A stretch of DNA of 64,000 bases from Belliella pelovolcani (GTDB lineage: Bacteria; Bacteroidota; Bacteroidia; Cytophagales; Cyclobacteriaceae), in contig NZ_FTOP01000006.1 in NCBI RefSeq assembly GCF_900156785.1, positions 124,001-188,000 of the forward strand, in the 5' to 3' direction. The notes beneath the pieces were generated by a model. The model was given only the letters and a program-made list of their open reading frames with translations, was not told the origin of the DNA and did no database searches. The position numbers and the translations under genes are program-made. This document shows, one piece after another, positions 35,901 through 43,669 of this stretch (position 1 is the first letter of the stretch; each line of letters starts with the position of its first letter).

Positions 35901-36816
35901 CGCCACCTACTGCTTCAGCACCACCTTTATCCAAAATAGCCCTTTCCGCCCTGCTTGCCGGCCCAATATTCACTTTGGCAATATCCCTGATTCTCAAGGG
36001 TACATTGTTGCTGGTTTTGACTACCGCCTTTTCGATATCCTCCAGAGACTTCACATAGCCCAAGCCTCTGACGATAAATTCCACCTGATTGATCTCCATG
36101 GTATTGGCGCCGATATCGAGGTTGGATTGCTTGATGGCATTCATCACCTGCATCATGGAGACGTTGTGGGCCTTCATGGCCACAGGATCCAGGTCCACCT
36201 GATATTCCTTGACATGCCCTCCTATGGTCGCTACCTCAGCAACTCCTTCTGTACCTGCGAGTCCATAGCGCACATAATAATCCTGAATGCTACGGAGTTC
36301 GTGCAGGTCCCAACCACCGACTGGATTGCCATTTTCATCTCTTCCTTCAAGTGTATAAAAATATACTTGCCCAAGACCTGTGGCATCTGGCCCGAGTTTG
36401 GGTTGCACCCCCTCGGGTAGCAATCCTGAGGGAAGTGAATTGAGTTTTTCCAAAATCCTGGATCGGCTCCAGTAGAACTCAATATCCTCTTCGAAGATGA
36501 TATAGATGGAAGAGAACCCGAACATGGAAGTGCTTCGAATGGATTTGACCCCTGGCATTCCCAAAAGGGAAGTAGTCAGCGGATAGGTAATCTGATCCTC
36601 CACATCCTGAGGAGAGCGTCCCATCCAATCGGTAAATACGATTTGCTGATTTTCCCCGATATCCGGAATGGCATCGACCGGCACAGGGTCATTGGGAAGA
36701 AAACCGGTGTTCCAATTGAAAGGAGCAGTCACTATTCCCCATGCCACGACGAGGACAAGTAGGATGACGGTGACCAGTTTATTTTCGAGGAAGAATTTTA
36801 TGGTTTTATTGAGCAT
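32950..36816 (-). CDS. cusA: Heavy-metal RND efflux permease, CusA/CzcA type
   Basis: 1288 residues, longer than the roughly 1040 of E. coli CusA. Family blocks are clear: VPVDAIPDIGENQQIVFTDW, the TM4 proton-relay Asp432 (GIAIAIGTMVDLGIILNEN), VVGKAGRAESPLDPAPMSMYENI and GIATDDGVVMGTYLKQSFE near the end. The extra length lies mainly at 528-635, where about four added membrane helices interrupt the usual link to the second half. A second stretch with a Trp/Tyr-rich segment (NGKTWWYDRQDGAIWDEEKNY) lies in the second periplasmic loop. It pumps metal from periplasm or membrane to the outside using protons. It is the first large gene of the operon; no adjacent regulator is present. Confidence 0.92.
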   Translation of the reverse strand: MLNKTIKFFLENKLVTVILLVLVVAWGIVTAPFNWNTGFLPNDPVPVDAIPDIGENQQIVFTDWMGRSPQDVEDQITYPLTTSLLGMPGVKSIRSTSMFGFSSIYIIFEEDIEFYWSRSRILEKLNSLPSGLLPEGVQPKLGPDATGLGQVYFYTLEGRDENGNPVGGWDLHELRSIQDYYVRYGLAGTEGVAEVATIGGHVKEYQVDLDPVAMKAHNVSMMQVMNAIKQSNLDIGANTMEINQVEFIVRGLGYVKSLEDIEKAVVKTSNNVPLRIRDIAKVNIGPASRAERAILDKGGAEAVGGVVVARYGDNPLQVIDALKAKIDEISPGLPSKTLEDGTVSKVTIVPFYDRSGLIKETLNTLNEAISLQILITIIVIMVMVYNLRASILISALLPLAVLMCFIMMKYVGVDANIVALSGIAIAIGTMVDLGIILNENILRHLEESDDKKSKLQVIYDATTEVSSAILTAVMTTIVSFLPVFTLQAAEGKLFGPLAYTKTFALIAALIFTLVFMPAFAHWVFGAKVKSKNYKMVLNIAMAVLGFVLLFYFPWAGWVLLAFAVNHLIHHFFPKQTREGQYKNQIAMLIAVVAVSVLLAIEWRPLGLTQSVFVNFIFIGLVVGLVLGLFSLFIKYYAHMLKWCLEHARVFLLLPALVILFATNIWLGFNSVFGFVAKGFDQVGWNIRTTSVWSGLCHALPGMGKEFMPALNEGSFLLMPTSMPHSGVEANMQIVKQLDMLVQAIPEVEMVVGKAGRAESPLDPAPMSMYENIINYKTEYLQDNDARKLRFEVDREGNYQLEVNGKTWWYDRQDGAIWDEEKNYMEESQRRSVIRNVAKYLVPNERRGQYFRQWRDEIRTPDDIWDEIQVRTSNLPGVTSAPKLQPIETRLVMLQTGMRAPMGMKVYGPDLETIEDFSLKLESVLKEVPSVKSEAVFADRSLGKPYLEIDLDRTQLGRFGLNIADVQEFIEVAIGGMTLSTTVEGRERYAIRARYAREYRDDPEALKRILVSTPTGAQIPLGQLAEINYRPGPMMIRGENTFLVGYVLFDRRDGFAEGSVVDDARNFIQQKIDSGELKVPTGVSYTFSGSYENQIRAEKRLAIVIPLCLAVIFLILYFQFKSTAMVLMIFSAIAMAFSGGFMMLWLYGQDWFFDFSFLGTNMRELFQMRTFNLSVAVWVGFIALFGIATDDGVVMGTYLKQSFEKIQPENAKEVRKAVLEAGLKRVRPCLMTTATTLLALLPVLTSSGRGSDIMIPMAIPAFGGMTVALISLFIVPVLYGKLREYQIRR

Positions 36817-36964
36817 AGTTTCTTGGACTAAATGCTGTTTTTCTGATTGAACTTTTGATTTTTAGAATCAGAAATTAATTGATATTCTGATACTTGTAGA
36901 TACTTAAACCCCAAAGTAAACCTATTATTTTGATAAAAGGGAAATAGCGGATAAAGCTATGGCT

Positions 36965-36997
36965 AGACCCGTCAGGTTTTGAAAACCTGACAGGTCT
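36965..36997. repeat. Palindrome of the AGACCTGTCAGGTTTT type
   Basis: 16-base arms (36965-36980 and 36982-36997) around one base, with one mismatch. The sequence AAAACCTGACAGGTCT belongs to a palindrome I recall as recurrent between genes in Bacteroidota. It could also end the transcript entering from the HYC_CC_PP gene. Confidence 0.8.
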
Positions 36998-37024
36998 TCA
37001 ACCTAAACTAGATGCAATAAATAA

Positions 37025-37060
37025 TTCTTTGCGGTCTTTGCGCCTTAGCGTCTTTGCGTG
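37025..37060. repeat. CTTTGCG repeat
   Basis: Three CTTTGCG units (37027-37033, 37036-37042, 37052-37058) within 36 bases. It is another short intergenic repeat type, directly downstream of the HYC_CC_PP gene. Exact genome copy number cannot be seen here. Confidence 0.65.
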
Positions 37061-37071
37061 AAACAAAAAAA

Positions 37072-37452
37072 TCAAATCAGAAATACCTGACAAAAAATAT
37101 AAATCGGCGTATTGTGAAATATAGGGGGAGAGGAATCAGCAAAAGCTGTTTTCTCGTCAAAAACAATAAAATTCAGGGGCAATTCAAATGAAAACTCAGC
37201 ATTCAATAATTCGAAAGTCTGAGGTTGGAAATTCAAAACATCGGAAACCTGCTGATCGGAATTCGGAAGCTCCAGATTGGAGACATCATCGCAACAACCC
37301 TGCATTGGAGTATTGGCCTCACAGCAGGATTTATACTCCGCAAAAACATTAATCCTCTGAAAATCATCTTCACAAAAATGCATGGAATAGCTCAACCCTG
37401 CGTTAAAAAACACATAGAAAACAAGGAGTGCTATTTTGATAAATGACTTCAC
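37072..37452 (-). CDS. HYC_CC_PP-family small secreted protein
   Basis: 126 residues with a signal peptide (MKSFIKIALLVFYVFFNAGLS) read from a GTG start. The mature part has the spaced motifs HFC (25-27), CC (43-44), CC (53-54) and a Pro-Pro near residue 108 (SSPPIFHN), matching the small Bacteroidota family named after HYC, CC and PP. Such genes sit beside heavy-metal pumps. The Cys and His residues suggest metal or redox sensing in the periplasm (inference). It is upstream of cusA, separated by 255 bases that hold a palindrome and a CTTTGCG repeat, so it may be transcribed alone. Confidence 0.72.
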   Translation of the reverse strand: MKSFIKIALLVFYVFFNAGLSYSMHFCEDDFQRINVFAEYKSCCEANTPMQGCCDDVSNLELPNSDQQVSDVLNFQPQTFELLNAEFSFELPLNFIVFDEKTAFADSSPPIFHNTPIYIFCQVFLI

Positions 37453-37696
37453 GATGAACTATTACGATACAAAGGTATGAAAGTTTTGATTGATAAATGT
37501 ATATAATTTTTGTTTGATTTAATAATATGCAACCTATCTATGAAAAGACAGAAACGAATAATGAGTCAAAAACAGTTTTGATACCTCTGATGACATTAAA
37601 TATGGAAATCCAAAAAGAATTCCGTTGTGGCCTTTTAGATTTTTGTATTGATCTATTTTAAATATATTTAAGAGTTTAAAATCACTCCAAAAACCT

Positions 37697-38221
37697 ATGA
37701 AAACATATATACCATTTATAATAAGCTTATTTTCAATCACCTTGTTCAGTCAAACCACGAAAGCACAAGTCGATCAAGGTGCTATAGATGCGACAGAGGC
37801 ATATTTTACAGCCAAGATGTGTGATGATTATGAAACACTGATCAACCTTACACTTCCAGACCTAATCGAACAGGCAGGGGGACGCGAACGTATGCGGAGT
37901 GCATTATCCAAAATTCACGACAATCAAAGAGCCAAGGGAATCTTACTTCAAGAATTCAAAATCAAAGAAGAAATCGAACAAGCTAAAACTAAATCAGAAA
38001 CACATGTCCTGATTCCTACTTTAACAGTCAGTAAAGTACCAGGCGGTAAAGTCACTGCAGAAAGTTATTTGATTGCTGTCGGAACAGAAGGAAATTCCAA
38101 ATGGTATGTCGTTGAAACTTCCTCTTTGAATGAATACAATATTCACAAAGTAATCGCCAATTGGGATAATAGTATAGTCCTTCCTTTCAAGAAATCACCT
38201 GTTTTCAAAGAGGATAAATAG
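37697..38221 (+). CDS. Secreted protein of unknown function
   Basis: 174 residues with a signal peptide ending near TKAQ-VD (residue 24). The mature part begins QGAIDATEAYFTAKMCDDYETLINLTLPDLIEQAGG, which resembles the helical start of NTF2/SnoaL-like or DUF-type stress proteins, and continues with a beta-rich part (THVLIPTLTV, ESYLIAVGTEGNSKWYVVET). I do not recognise the family securely. It stands alone, and ends four bases before the convergent LysR gene with no room for a terminator. Confidence 0.7.
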   Translation: MKTYIPFIISLFSITLFSQTTKAQVDQGAIDATEAYFTAKMCDDYETLINLTLPDLIEQAGGRERMRSALSKIHDNQRAKGILLQEFKIKEEIEQAKTKSETHVLIPTLTVSKVPGGKVTAESYLIAVGTEGNSKWYVVETSSLNEYNIHKVIANWDNSIVLPFKKSPVFKEDK

Positions 38222-38225
38222 TTTT

Positions 38226-39134
38226 TCAAGAGAAATTTTCCCTGATCAATTCATCCTTATGCTGCTCTAAGTAATCTAAATAGAGTTTTCCAACTGGAGA
38301 GAACTTCCGTCCTTTTAAATAGATTAAATTCCATTGTGTTTCGATTGGAAGATCTTTTACTGGAATAATCTTTAGCGATCCAGCTTTCAATTCATTTTTG
38401 ATACCTATCAAAGGCATAATTGAGCATCCCATCCCTGCAAGGACCGCTTGTTTTACCGCTTCATTTGATGTAAGAACGATTTTTTTTCTAACCGAGACCT
38501 TCTTTTCATTCAAATATCTCTCCATGTAGAGCCTAGTACCAGAACCCTCCTCTCTATAAATCAAGGTGATTTCTTCAAAAACACCTTCATCATAAAGCTT
38601 TTTTGATAACTCAAAATCTTTGTTCCCTACGAGGCAAAGTTGATTTGGCATCAATTCAATTCCCTCCACATTTATTGTCTCTGGCATTTTAGATACCAAA
38701 GCAAAATCAACTTCATTTGTTGATAAACTTTCTAGTACTTTAGCCTTATTGGTCACATCCAATTTGAGATCAACTTCTGGGTGCTGTTTTAGAAAGCCTG
38801 ATAAAAAATATGGCATCACATACTTCCCTGTAGAAACTACAGAAATTTTCAACTTCCCAGACATCAAACCTTTAAAAGCAGCAGTTTTATAATTGATTCC
38901 TTGTACCTCTTCGATGATCTTTTCAGCAGCAGCAGCAATTTCCCATCCAAAGTCCGTCACAATCAACTTCCTCCCAACTACCTCGGTCAGAGGAATTTCA
39001 AACTGATCTTGAAGATTTCTCAACTGAATAGAAACAGCAGGCTGAGTTAAATGCAATTCCTCAGCAGCCTTGGTGATGCTACTTGTCTCCGTGATCTTCA
39101 AAAAGATCATCAATTGATGTAGGGTATAATTCAT
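38226..39134 (-). CDS. LysR-family transcriptional regulator
   Basis: 302 residues. The winged-helix domain is at 1-60 (MNYTLHQLMIFLKITETSSITKAAEELHLTQPAVSIQLRNL), followed by a periplasmic-binding-like effector domain (about 90-295, MSGKLKISVVSTGKYVMPYFL). It resembles the CbbR/CmpR group, which controls carbon fixation and bicarbonate uptake. It diverges from the SbtA-type transporter with 229 bases between, so it probably regulates that gene. An inverted repeat ATAACA-N12-TGTTAT (39133-39156) overlaps its own start codon and could be an autoregulatory site. Confidence 0.88.
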   Translation of the reverse strand: MNYTLHQLMIFLKITETSSITKAAEELHLTQPAVSIQLRNLQDQFEIPLTEVVGRKLIVTDFGWEIAAAAEKIIEEVQGINYKTAAFKGLMSGKLKISVVSTGKYVMPYFLSGFLKQHPEVDLKLDVTNKAKVLESLSTNEVDFALVSKMPETINVEGIELMPNQLCLVGNKDFELSKKLYDEGVFEEITLIYREEGSGTRLYMERYLNEKKVSVRKKIVLTSNEAVKQAVLAGMGCSIMPLIGIKNELKAGSLKIIPVKDLPIETQWNLIYLKGRKFSPVGKLYLDYLEQHKDELIRENFS

Positions 39135-39156
39135 AACATTAGTTTATGTTTGTTAT
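39133..39156. promoter_or_regulatory. Possible LysR operator
   Basis: An inverted repeat ATAACA-N12-TGTTAT overlapping the lysR start codon in the lysR-sbtA divergent region. The spacing fits LysR sites loosely (T-N11-A), but in AT-rich DNA six-base arms can arise by chance. Confidence 0.35.
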
Positions 39157-39309
39157 TAAAATTATAAATAAAAATCAATGTATAAAACACTTCACATTTG
39201 CAACGAGAAAATTTTAAAGAGGTTATAAAAATCGAACATTTGGAGAATAAATAAAATGACAGTTTATACCCATTCATTTTCAATAAATACGTTTTTTTGT
39301 TCCCATGTA

Positions 39310-39317
39310 TAACTTTG
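39310..39317 (+). promoter_or_regulatory. Promoter -7 element of sbtA
   Basis: TAACTTTG matches TAnnTTTG exactly, 46 bases before the sbtA ATG. No TTG at the proper -33 distance is seen, which would fit an activator-dependent promoter. Confidence 0.45.
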
Positions 39318-39363
39318 ATAATTTTAATCTCTATATTCAAACCTAGTTCACCAACCAAAAAAG

Positions 39364-40323
39364 ATGAATTTTCAACTATTAATAGATAATCTAACCAACC
39401 CGGCATTATTATTTTTCATTTTAGGGATCATCGCTGTGAGGCTTAAAAGCGACTTAGAAATTCCTCCAAATTCCTCTAAGTTTATCTCACTTTATTTGCT
39501 TTTCTCAATTGGTTTCAAGGGAGGTCAGGAACTCGCACATAGTGAATTCGAATTGACAATTATATGGGCTGTGCTGTTTGGGATTTTTATAGCCTCCGCA
39601 ATTCCTCTATACACTTTCTTCATCATTAGGAAAAAAGTTGGGGTTGAAAATGCAGGAGCGATTGCCGCGGCTTATGGTTCTGTCAGTGCAGTGACATTCG
39701 TGACAGCTGTTACTTTTCTAGAGATTCAGGACATAGCCTTCAGTGGCTACATGGTGGCCATCATGGCTCTGATGGAAGCGCCTGCAATCATCATTGGCAT
39801 GCTGCTGATCAAAGTATATGGCGCTTCAAATGTTCTAGAAGTAAAACTCAAAAAAGTTGTAAGTCATGCATTCACCAATGGCTCAGTAGTCATGATTCTG
39901 GGTAGCCTTTTGATTGGTTTCCTTGCAAATGATCATGAAGCAGAAGGGATCAAACCTTTTACTACTGATATTTTCAAAGGGTTTTTGGCTATTTTCTTAC
40001 TTGATATGGGAATTTCCAGTGGTAAAAAACTCAAGGCATTCTTAGATTCTGGAAAATCCCTGGTTGTATTTGCCATTGTCATTCCTTTGATCAACGGCTC
40101 CTTAACTGCCTTGCTAAGTCAAGTGATCACAGACAATACCGGAGATCGTTTTATGCTAGCGATATTAGCAGCTTCAGCATCTTATATTGCAGTCCCTGCT
40201 GCGATGAAGATTGCAGTGCCAAAAGCTAATCCAGGACTCTTTCTACCGATGGCTTTAGCAGTGACATTCCCGATCAATATCACAGTAGGCTTCCCTATTT
40301 ATTATATTATCGCAGGCCTTTAA
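39364..40323 (+). CDS. sbtA: SbtA-type sodium-dependent bicarbonate transporter
   Basis: 319 residues and about ten membrane helices. The family start LLIDNLTNPALLFFILGIIAVRLKSDLEIP, LYLLFSIGFKGGQEL, AAYGSVSAVTFVTAVTFL and LPMALAVTFPINITVGFPIYY match the DUF897/SbtA family, which takes up bicarbonate with Na+ in cyanobacteria and many heterotrophs. No SbtB (PII-like) gene is adjacent. The bicarbonate could feed carboxylases such as those supplied with biotin by BirA (43.7 kb). Control by the divergent LysR is inferred from position. A strong bidirectional hairpin follows. Confidence 0.87.
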   Translation: MNFQLLIDNLTNPALLFFILGIIAVRLKSDLEIPPNSSKFISLYLLFSIGFKGGQELAHSEFELTIIWAVLFGIFIASAIPLYTFFIIRKKVGVENAGAIAAAYGSVSAVTFVTAVTFLEIQDIAFSGYMVAIMALMEAPAIIIGMLLIKVYGASNVLEVKLKKVVSHAFTNGSVVMILGSLLIGFLANDHEAEGIKPFTTDIFKGFLAIFLLDMGISSGKKLKAFLDSGKSLVVFAIVIPLINGSLTALLSQVITDNTGDRFMLAILAASASYIAVPAAMKIAVPKANPGLFLPMALAVTFPINITVGFPIYYIIAGL

Positions 40324-40330
40324 GAACATA

Positions 40331-40360
40331 AAAAAATCAGCCAAAAGGCTGATTTTTTTT
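40331..40360. terminator. Bidirectional terminator
   Basis: AAAAAATCAGCC (40331-40342), loop AAAA, then GGCTGATTTTTTTT. It serves sbtA and the convergent SDR gene. Confidence 0.9.
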
Positions 40361-40414
40361 ACAAGTTTCTGATTTTCCATTTTGCTTTCAGATAGCCCCA
40401 AAGTAGCTTGGGGC

Positions 40415-41287
40415 TTATTGCTTTTTTTCCCTTGAGGCCTCCAGCATATCCCACATTTCCTGAGGAATTGCTTCTAAATTATTGAATTCACCTGCACCTT
40501 GAAGCCACTCACCTCCGTCAATCGTCACCACTTCGCCATTGACATAAGCTGAATAATCAGACATCAGGTAGGCAGCCAAATTCGCTAATTCTTGATGCTC
40601 ACCTACCCTTCCTACAGGTACTTTCTTGGCTGGGTCAAATTTCTTCACCAAATCACCTGGTAAAAGCCTACTCCATGCACCTTCAGTTGGAAAAGGACCT
40701 GGTGCAATGGCATTGGATCTTATTTTATATTTGGCCCACTCTACGGCAAGTGACCTGGTCATGGCAAGAACGCCTGCTTTGGCTGCTGCACTTGGCACTA
40801 CATAGCCTGAACCAGTCCATGCATAAGTAGTCACAATATTCAAAAATGTGCCAGGTTGCTTTGCTGCAATCCACCTTTTGCCAGCTACCATGGTTACGTT
40901 GGCAGTACCTTTCAACACAATATCGATGACTGTATTAAATGCATTGGTTGATAAGCGTTCAGTAGGGCTGATAAAGTTACCTGCCGCATTATTGAGCACG
41001 CCATCCACTTTACCAAACAAGGCATCTGCTTCATCAAACATAGTTTCTACTTGCTCAATATCCCTCACATCACATGCCACTGCCAAGACCTTACCGCCTG
41101 TTTCTCTTTCCATTTCCTTGGCCGTCTCTTGCAAGACGTCTAGTTTTCTTGAAGTGATCACAAGGTTTGCACCAAGCTTCAGAAAGTACAAGCCCATGGA
41201 TTTACCAAGTCCTGTTCCTCCTCCAGTCACGACTATAGTTTTGCCCTTTAGGGCACCTTCTTTTAACATTCCTTCTGTATAGCTCAT
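40415..41287 (-). CDS. SDR oxidoreductase of the 2,4-dienoyl-CoA reductase type
   Basis: 290 residues. The NADP-binding start is VVTGGGTGLGKSMGLYFLKLGANLVITSRK. The classical YxxxK is replaced by S166-AAA-K170, and a Tyr sits 11 residues earlier (Tyr155 in TTYAWTGSG), the arrangement used by eukaryotic 2,4-dienoyl-CoA reductases. It should reduce 2,4-dienoyl-CoA during beta-oxidation of polyunsaturated acids in the cytoplasm. The C-terminal DGGEWLQGAGEFNNL is also family-like. The gene is alone. Other SDR uses cannot be excluded, but the catalytic geometry supports the call. Confidence 0.85.
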   Translation of the reverse strand: MSYTEGMLKEGALKGKTIVVTGGGTGLGKSMGLYFLKLGANLVITSRKLDVLQETAKEMERETGGKVLAVACDVRDIEQVETMFDEADALFGKVDGVLNNAAGNFISPTERLSTNAFNTVIDIVLKGTANVTMVAGKRWIAAKQPGTFLNIVTTYAWTGSGYVVPSAAAKAGVLAMTRSLAVEWAKYKIRSNAIAPGPFPTEGAWSRLLPGDLVKKFDPAKKVPVGRVGEHQELANLAAYLMSDYSAYVNGEVVTIDGGEWLQGAGEFNNLEAIPQEMWDMLEASREKKQ

Positions 41288-41409
41288 ATTTCTTCTTTTA
41301 AAAGATTTAATATATCAATTACTTCAAGCAAAAGAAAGAAAGCACTCGCCTTTTGGCATCATTTTTTTTATATCCTAAAGACCTTAAATTCGCAGTACAA
41401 ATCTATCCC

Positions 41410-42219
41410 ATGAAAAAACCGATTTTTCTTCTCTCCCTTGCTTCAATATTAGTATCATGTTCCAATGATGTAGAAAGAGCAATTACTACAGATTTACAAG
41501 TAGAAGGTAGAGAGCTATTCCGAACATCTCTTGCTTTGGAAGAGGGTTTACGATATGCTTTTTATAGCTTTGAAGAATACCATCAGGCGCTAACAGATAC
41601 ATTACCTGGATGTCCGTTGATAGAAATATCTGAGTTTGAACAAAAAGTCAAACTAACTTTTTCCAATGATCCGAATTGTCCAAGCCAAAAGGTGAGAAGA
41701 ACTGGAGTGATTAATTTAGACTTTTTCTCCTTTAACCTAAGGGATCGAAGAGTTTTACTCAGGTATGAAGACTACCAAGTCAATGACTTCAAAATACAAG
41801 GAGAGCGCGTATTTGATTCTTTTTCCAATGGGGATAATCAAAACAGCTGGATGGAATCCTTTGAAGACTTGGTCATTTTAGATCAGTTTGATAATAGCAC
41901 AAAAATCACAGGAAACTATGAACATCAACTTTTGAAAGTGGATAATCGAATTCAATCCTTTACCAGCAGTGGCAATCTATCAGGTAGAAATCTCACAGGA
42001 AGACCACTTAGAATGACTCAAATAGCTCCTAGGCAATATGTAATCAACTGTCTCGATGAAGGCTTTGTAATTGCTAGAGCCGGAGAGGAAGTATGGGAAA
42101 TCTTCAGAACATCAGACAGGTCTCTTGCACACAGATTGACACTTAGCATTGAAGACATATGTAACACCAAAGTTGCTATTCAGCTTTCTGATGGGAGGTT
42201 ACTGAGTTTTAGTTATTAA
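41410..42219 (+). CDS. Hypothetical lipoprotein
   Basis: 269 residues from ATG 41410, which gives a standard lipoprotein signal (KPIFLLSLASILVSC, Cys17); an upstream in-frame start at 41353 would bury it. The mature part is beta-rich and carries paired cysteines (PGCPLIEIS, DPNCPSQK) followed by RRTGVINLDFFSFNLRDRRVLLRYEDYQVND. I do not recognise the family. It is monocistronic with a strong hairpin immediately after the stop. Confidence 0.72.
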   Translation: MKKPIFLLSLASILVSCSNDVERAITTDLQVEGRELFRTSLALEEGLRYAFYSFEEYHQALTDTLPGCPLIEISEFEQKVKLTFSNDPNCPSQKVRRTGVINLDFFSFNLRDRRVLLRYEDYQVNDFKIQGERVFDSFSNGDNQNSWMESFEDLVILDQFDNSTKITGNYEHQLLKVDNRIQSFTSSGNLSGRNLTGRPLRMTQIAPRQYVINCLDEGFVIARAGEEVWEIFRTSDRSLAHRLTLSIEDICNTKVAIQLSDGRLLSFSY

Positions 42220-42249
42220 AAAAAGCTGGGCAAATGCCCAGCTTTTTTT
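42220..42249. terminator. Bidirectional terminator
   Basis: AAAAAGCTGGGC, loop AAAT, GCCCAGCTTTTTTT. It lies between the lipoprotein gene and the convergent ahcY. Confidence 0.9.
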
Positions 42250-42270
42250 AATCTCTTAGATTCATACTTT

Positions 42271-43590
42271 TTAGTATCTATAATACTCCGGTTTGAATGG
42301 ACCTTCTGGGGTCACACCTATATATTCAGCTTGATCAGCAGACAGGGTATCCAATTCTACTCCTAATTTAGAAAGGTGCAAAGCTGCCACTTTTTCATCC
42401 AAATGCTTAGGAAGTACATATACTCCTGGCTCATATTGATCTGTATTGGTCCAAAGTTCCAATTGTGCCAAAGTCTGATTGGTAAATGAATTAGACATTA
42501 CAAATGATGGGTGTCCTGTAGCACAACCCAAGTTCACCAATCTACCTTCTGCCAACACGATGATTTCTTTGCCATCTACATTGTAAAGATCTACTTGAGG
42601 TTTAATGACATCTTTGGTATTGCCATAGTTTTTGTTTAACCATGCCATATCGATCTCGTTATCAAAGTGACCGATATTACATACAATGGTTTTATCTTTC
42701 ATCGCTCTGAAGTGAGGCTCAGATATGATGTCTTTATTTCCTGTAGCAGTCACCACGATATCAGCTTCTTTGACTGCATCTACCATTTTCTTCACTGCAA
42801 AACCATCCATAGCAGCTTGAAGTGCACAAATTGGGTCGATTTCAGTGACAATCACTCTTGCTCCCGCACCTCTCAAAGAAGCTGCTGAACCTTTCCCTAC
42901 ATCACCATAACCAGCGACAACAGCAACTTTTCCAGCCATCATTACATCAGTAGCTCTTCTGATTGCATCTACCAATGATTCTTTACAACCATATTTGTTG
43001 TCAAATTTTGACTTAGTTACAGAATCATTCACGTTGATTGCAGGCATTGGAAGCGTACCTTTTTTCATTCTTTCATACAATCTATGTACTCCAGTAGTGG
43101 TCTCTTCTGATAAGCCTTTAATTCCGGCAACCAATTCTGGATAATTATCCAATACCATATTGGTGAGGTCTCCTCCATCATCTAAGATCATGTTTAATGG
43201 CTGTCTTTCCTCTCCAAAGAATATGGTCTGCTCAATGCACCAATCAAATTCTTCTGCAGTCATACCTTTCCAAGCATATACTGAAATCCCTGCTGCCGCA
43301 ATGGCCGCTGCTGCGTGATCTTGAGTAGAAAAAATATTACAAGACGACCAAGTAACTTCAGCACCAAGAGCTACTAATGTTTCTATCAAAACAGCAGTTT
43401 GGATAGTCATGTGAAGACATCCTGCAATTCTAGCACCTTTTAATGGCTGAGCAGCGCCGTATTCTTCTCTCAAAGCCATCAAACCTGGCATTTCTGCTTC
43501 AGCTAATTTAATTTCTTTTCTTCCCCATTCTGCCAGGGAAATGTCTTTCACCTTGTACTTGATGAATTTGTCGGATTTAATTTCGGACAT
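42271..43590 (-). CDS. ahcY: Adenosylhomocysteinase
   Basis: 439 residues. It hydrolyses S-adenosylhomocysteine to adenosine and homocysteine with bound NAD, keeping methyltransferases free of product inhibition. The NAD-binding Rossmann segment [33 protein letters not shown] and the family end [10 protein letters not shown] are clear; [20 protein letters not shown] near the N-terminus contacts substrate. It lies 79 bp downstream of birA on the same strand but has its own -7 element, so it can be transcribed separately. No SAH riboswitch is visible in the 79-bp leader. Confidence 0.97.
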   Translation of the reverse strand: MSEIKSDKFIKYKVKDISLAEWGRKEIKLAEAEMPGLMALREEYGAAQPLKGARIAGCLHMTIQTAVLIETLVALGAEVTWSSCNIFSTQDHAAAAIAAAGISVYAWKGMTAEEFDWCIEQTIFFGEERQPLNMILDDGGDLTNMVLDNYPELVAGIKGLSEETTTGVHRLYERMKKGTLPMPAINVNDSVTKSKFDNKYGCKESLVDAIRRATDVMMAGKVAVVAGYGDVGKGSAASLRGAGARVIVTEIDPICALQAAMDGFAVKKMVDAVKEADIVVTATGNKDIISEPHFRAMKDKTIVCNIGHFDNEIDMAWLNKNYGNTKDVIKPQVDLYNVDGKEIIVLAEGRLVNLGCATGHPSFVMSNSFTNQTLAQLELWTNTDQYEPGVYVLPKHLDEKVAALHLSKLGVELDTLSADQAEYIGVTPEGPFKPEYYRY

Positions 43591-43630
43591 GTTTTTTATT
43601 TTAATGAATTGATTTTCAAATTAGAACTCA

Positions 43631-43638
43631 CAAAATTA
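43631..43638 (-). promoter_or_regulatory. Promoter -7 element of ahcY
   Basis: On the minus strand this reads TAATTTTG, an exact TAnnTTTG match, 40 bases before the ahcY ATG. A -33 TTG at the normal distance is not evident. Confidence 0.45.
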
Positions 43639-43669
43639 GAGATTTTTGACTCAAAATAAAATTTGGAGA

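Noticed and set aside
43591-43669. SAH riboswitch before ahcY
   Set aside because: The 79-base leader is AT-rich, with no conserved stem arrangement visible.
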